A stretch of 64,000 nt of DNA from Xanthobacter autotrophicus (GTDB lineage Bacteria; Pseudomonadota; Alphaproteobacteria; Rhizobiales; Xanthobacteraceae): positions 88,931 to 152,930 of the forward strand of contig NZ_JAIVFN010000001.1 in the NCBI RefSeq assembly GCF_030015065.1, read 5' to 3'. Every line of letters begins with the position of its first letter. Positions within the stretch are counted from its first letter, which is position 1. Below the pieces are notes generated by a model. The model was not told the DNA's origin, did no database searches, and worked only from the letters and a program-made list of their open reading frames with translations. The translations under genes were made by a program, and so were the position numbers. Below, in pieces: positions 61,369-64,000 of the stretch.

Positions 61369-61671
61369 ATGAGCAAGTCTTCACAGCAACGCGCGATCGC
61401 CAATTTCCGAAATAGGCTGGCCGAGAAAGGGCTAGTCCGGTTCGAGGTCACCGGCCGGGATTCCGATCGGGATCTCGTGCGTACCCTCGCGCGGCGCCTC
61501 GCCGAGGGCGGCCCCGATTCGGACCGCCTCCGCGCCGTCGTGAATCAGAACGTCGGCGGAGAGCCGCCGAAGAAGGGCGGCATCCTGAAAGCACTCCTGG
61601 CATCGCCCCTGATCGGCTCCGAACTCGACCTGACCCGTCCCCGTGAGGAAGGACGGAAGGTCGATATTTGA
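61369..61671 (+). CDS. Putative antitoxin of a VapBC-type pair
   Basis: A 100-residue protein. The N-terminus (SSQQRAIANFRNRLAEKGLVRFEV) and DRDLVRTLARRLAEG are helical; the C-terminus (ALLASPLIGSELDLTRPREEG) looks extended, as expected for a toxin-binding tail. No classical AbrB or FitA signature is visible, so the antitoxin family is open. The role is inferred from its position: its stop overlaps the PIN toxin start by one base (TGATG). Confidence 0.75.
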   Translation: MSKSSQQRAIANFRNRLAEKGLVRFEVTGRDSDRDLVRTLARRLAEGGPDSDRLRAVVNQNVGGEPPKKGGILKALLASPLIGSELDLTRPREEGRKVDI

Positions 61672-62099
61672 TGCGCTACCTGCTCGACACCAACATCATC
61701 AGCAACTTCACCAAGCCCGCGCCGTCAGAGTCGCTGATCGCCTGGATGGCCGAGCAGTCCGACGAAGACCTGTTCATCGCGTCGCTGACCGTTGCCGAAA
61801 TTCGCCGGGGCGTGCTTGAAAAGCCTGCGGGCAAGCGACGCAACCAGCTCGACGAATGGTTCAGCGGCCCGCAGGGGCCGCAATCGCTCTTTGCGGGACG
61901 CATCCTTTCCTTCGACGACAAGGCTGGGCTCGTCTGGGCCGAGCTCATGGCCGAAGGAAAAGTCAAAGGCCGTCCGCGCAGCGGTCTCGACACCATCATC
62001 GCCGCGATCGCCGCCGCCAATGACTGTATCGTCGTCACCGACAACGAGCGTGATTTCGCCGGCATCGAGATCATCAATCCGATCCGTGGTGGTAATTGA
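61671..62099 (+). CDS. vapC: PIN-domain toxin ribonuclease (VapC/FitB-like)
   Basis: A 142-residue PIN nuclease. The acidic residues of the metal site are in place: Asp6 in LLDTNIIS, Glu43 in TVAEIRRG, Asp107 in GLDTIIAA and Asp124 in VVTDNERDF. VapC toxins cut tRNA or rRNA when freed from antitoxin. The start overlaps the antitoxin stop, and its own stop overlaps the next gene, so three or four genes are probably read as one unit. TTG one codon earlier is possible. Confidence 0.9.
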   Translation: MRYLLDTNIISNFTKPAPSESLIAWMAEQSDEDLFIASLTVAEIRRGVLEKPAGKRRNQLDEWFSGPQGPQSLFAGRILSFDDKAGLVWAELMAEGKVKGRPRSGLDTIIAAIAAANDCIVVTDNERDFAGIEIINPIRGGN

Positions 62100-62920
62100 T
62101 GCGAGCCAGACCCTTTTCGCGTCCGACCCTGATCGCCGCCGTCGAACTGCTCGAAGGCCATAGCCAGGCGCGCTTCAATCAGATGATCCTGCGGCTTGGC
62201 CTCGAGCACGAGATCGACTCCGGCACAGCGCTCAGCGTCGCCAAGAAATGCGACATGCTCGGCCGGATCGTCGTGCATCGTGGCGATCAGGTCCTCGACA
62301 CTCTCGACGGCACCATGACGCTTGGCGAAGCCGTCGTCCGCGAGGCCATTCAATTGCTTAGCGCAGAGCCGCGCTTTCCGCGCGAGATAGCGCTCGGACG
62401 CGGATTGGCGCGCGATGGCTACGTCGTCGCATTCGATAATTACGGCCGCGACCCAAGGCTACGAGCGGCGTTGCCCGACGAGGTGCAGCTCCCCGAAACC
62501 GACGACGAGGTTCACCAGCTCCTCAAAGGGTTCCAGTTCACCACGCCGCTCGGTCATCTTGATCAGGCCGTCGAGGCACACACGCGCGGCGATTGGGCGG
62601 CCTGCAACAGCCAGCTACGGACCTTCCTTGAAAGCCTGTTCGACGACATCGCCCGGAACGTCCGTCCTCAAGAGGCGGCGCAGCGGCCCAGCTCCGAGAA
62701 TCGGCGCGCGCTGCTGGCCGATCCGAGCGTCGGCTTTCTTGCGGTCGATCGGAACGAATGGACGGCCGACGGCAAGAACTACGTCAACGGTCTCTTCAAG
62801 ATGCTGCACACCGAGGGCTCGCACCCTGGGCTCTCGGACGAGGATCACAGCACCTTTCGCCTGCATGTCGTCCTCATCACGGCCAGGACCTTTTTGCGCC
62901 GTCTTCACTATGGCCGTTGA
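62099..62920 (+). CDS. Unknown protein with abortive-infection-like C-terminus
   Basis: A 273-residue protein. The N-terminal ~60 residues (LIAAVELLEGHSQARFNQMI) look like a winged-helix or DNA/partner-binding module. The C-terminal part (~155-273) has AVEAHTRGDWAACNSQLRTFLE, FKMLHTEGSHPGLSDEDH and STFRLHVVLITARTFLRRL, which resembles the helical C-terminal domain of Abi-type and HEPN-like phage-defence proteins. Assignment is tentative. ATG 62099 overlaps the vapC stop by one base (TGATG). Confidence 0.7.
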   Translation: MRARPFSRPTLIAAVELLEGHSQARFNQMILRLGLEHEIDSGTALSVAKKCDMLGRIVVHRGDQVLDTLDGTMTLGEAVVREAIQLLSAEPRFPREIALGRGLARDGYVVAFDNYGRDPRLRAALPDEVQLPETDDEVHQLLKGFQFTTPLGHLDQAVEAHTRGDWAACNSQLRTFLESLFDDIARNVRPQEAAQRPSSENRRALLADPSVGFLAVDRNEWTADGKNYVNGLFKMLHTEGSHPGLSDEDHSTFRLHVVLITARTFLRRLHYGR

Positions 62921-62922
62921 TC

Positions 62923-63876
62923 ATGATCGGGAACGCCACCAGCACGAAATCCAAGGTCACCTTCCTGGAAACCGTCTATCCGCCGATTTCCAATCAGGAG
63001 GCCATCTGGCTTCAGAATGACCCGGAGGTGGAGGCGCTGCTCAGGCAGAGTGACTTCTATATGATTGGAGGTCGCGCCGAGGCGAAATACTTGAACCTCG
63101 TCATCGACCCTGAGACCTACGTCATCACCTTCGACTCCGCTATCGGCGACGATTTTTGCGACCCCGTCGAGATCCGCATCCGCGATCTGCCAGCCGTCGA
63201 GGAATCGGACGCCGAATCCTATTGGATCGAGGCTGGCGACAAAAATATCCGGGTATGGGACGGGCCGATCGGCGAGCCCGGTTCGGACGTTCTGGAGTGG
63301 TTCACGACCGAGAAGCTGATCTGGGATCGGTCGCGCGGCCGTGCCGGTATCGAGCGCTTCGATCGTTACCGCGAGGCCGCGACCTATGATCTCCTTTATG
63401 TCGGCATCGCCAAGGTCGGAGACAGCTTCGATCGCCTCATCAGCAATGGGCACAAGGCCCGCATGGAGATTCTCGGCAACGAGCCCCAGCGCTATCCCGG
63501 AGCGCGGGTGACCGACGAAATCTATCTGTTCCTGTTTAACATCCAGCCGCTGATCATGACGACCTTTGAACCGGAGCATGACTTCGAGAACGAGGATTTC
63601 AGCGGTGCCTACGACCAGAAGCGTATCGTCGCCGACGCCGAGAAGGCTTTCGTCAGCCTCCTGAAGCCCGAATACAACGTGATGAAGTTCGCGAGCTACC
63701 CGAAGGGCGCGGACGGCCTCTACGGCTCCGACTTCGTTCGCTACGGCTACGCGATCTGCGAGGCCATTTCCTTCAACACGGCGCATGGCCGGATCAGTGG
63801 AAGCCGGGACGCGGCCACCGGCTTCATCACCAATGATGCCGACAGCATCTTCGTCGAAGGAAACACCGTGAAGTGA
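62923..63876 (+). CDS. Unknown protein with a possible GIY-YIG-like core
   Basis: A 317-residue protein without signal peptide. Residues ~155-255 read YDLLYVGIAKVGDSFDRLIS, ... DEIYLFLFNIQ, ... DAEKAFVSLLKPEYN. The order Y-x-YVGI, Arg171, Glu240 and Asn252 matches the GIY-YIG endonuclease skeleton, though the motif is unusual and long insertions are present. The N-terminal half is acidic and of unknown fold. It starts two bases after the Abi-like gene. An IS-like end lies two bases after its stop. Confidence 0.65.
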   Translation: MIGNATSTKSKVTFLETVYPPISNQEAIWLQNDPEVEALLRQSDFYMIGGRAEAKYLNLVIDPETYVITFDSAIGDDFCDPVEIRIRDLPAVEESDAESYWIEAGDKNIRVWDGPIGEPGSDVLEWFTTEKLIWDRSRGRAGIERFDRYREAATYDLLYVGIAKVGDSFDRLISNGHKARMEILGNEPQRYPGARVTDEIYLFLFNIQPLIMTTFEPEHDFENEDFSGAYDQKRIVADAEKAFVSLLKPEYNVMKFASYPKGADGLYGSDFVRYGYAICEAISFNTAHGRISGSRDAATGFITNDADSIFVEGNTVK

Positions 63877-63878
63877 GG

Positions 63879-63901
63879 TGGTCCCCGAAAATCGGACAGG
63901 G
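63879..63901 (+). repeat. Left terminal inverted repeat of an IS3-family element
   Basis: tggtccccgaaaatcggaca is the typical left-end sequence of IS3-group elements of this type, 39 bases before the orfA ATG. The right end is outside the window. Confidence 0.7.
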
Positions 63902-63939
63902 AGTTAAGCTTGGTTCGGCCTGACGGAAGGACGAGCCCG

Positions 63940-64000
63940 ATGACCGGGAAGAGGAAGCGTTATTCAGCGCAGTTCAAGGCGAAGGTGGCCCTGGAGGCGC
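63940..64000 (+). CDS. IS3-family transposase OrfA (N-terminus only)
   Basis: The first 20 residues, MTGKRKRYSAQFKAKVALEA, match the helix-turn-helix start of IS3-family OrfA proteins that bind the element ends. The rest lies beyond the right edge, so intactness and any frameshifted OrfAB cannot be judged. GGAAGGA upstream serves as ribosome site. Confidence 0.88.
   Translation, partial: MTGKRKRYSAQFKAKVALEA

Noticed and set aside
60819..61451. A 210-codon minus-strand frame covering the small acidic gene and part of the antitoxin
   Set aside because: No ribosome site or motif, and it overlaps two better-supported genes.

Overview
This window is GC-rich chromosomal DNA of an alphaproteobacterium. 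Gene order (glyA-nrdR-ribD-ribE-ribH-nusB, tgt-queA, mfd-sdhE, popZ-valS) and families such as Usg, ExoR, ExoD and a CIRCE-controlled groESL point to Hyphomicrobiales, probably near Xanthobacteraceae. That placement is by family resemblance only; no 16S gene is present.

Layout. 1-4778 (minus): nusB (cut by the window edge), ribH, ribE, a small membrane protein, ribD, nrdR and glyA, mostly with overlapping stops and starts. 4953-10391: a complete TonB-energised outer-membrane uptake locus, tonB-exbD-exbB on minus, facing a DUF2946 protein and a TonB-dependent receptor on plus. 10488-16387 (minus): isovaleryl-CoA dehydrogenase, tgt, queA, exoD, a ribbon-helix-helix protein, a DJ-1/PfpI protein and usg. 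16637-19680: CIRCE, groES, groEL, an unusual duplicated groEL tail, and a small secreted glycine-rich protein. 19714-28659: mfd and sdhE divergent from cobS, a DUF1289 protein and a membrane aspartic protease; then a periplasmic CMD-family protein, an aldo/keto reductase and a DUF900 lipoprotein hydrolase. 28678-30305: a two-gene phage-like pair. 30921-34408: malate synthase G and an unrecognised cupin-like protein. 34904-40508: dusA, a TauE/SafE permease, a secreted unknown, a DUF815 ATPase and a SPOR protein. 40635-49150: argS, a dGTPase-like protein, an ErpA-type protein, an AlgJ/AlgI-like polysaccharide O-acetylation pair, xth, a GFA protein and exoR. 49613-59259: valS, popZ, a TolC-type exporter, pcm, a group III truncated haemoglobin, tRNA-Cys and an ABC exporter.

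From tRNA-Asn (59386-59461) onward the character changes. A large serine recombinase, now broken by an in-frame stop and an internal deletion, lies against the tRNA. It is followed by a small acidic protein, a VapBC-type toxin-antitoxin pair, a protein with an abortive-infection-like C-terminus, a protein with a possible GIY-YIG-like core, and the left end of an IS3-family element cut by the window. This looks like the left end of an integrated element. The four tightly packed genes at 61369-63876 are the best candidate here for an undescribed, possibly defensive, system.

Several intergenic regions carry related palindromes (10399-10440, 14121-14160, 25787-25813, 30602-30643) sharing a GCGATC...GGATCGCGC frame, a dispersed REP-like family. 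Most of the window is ordinary core genome.
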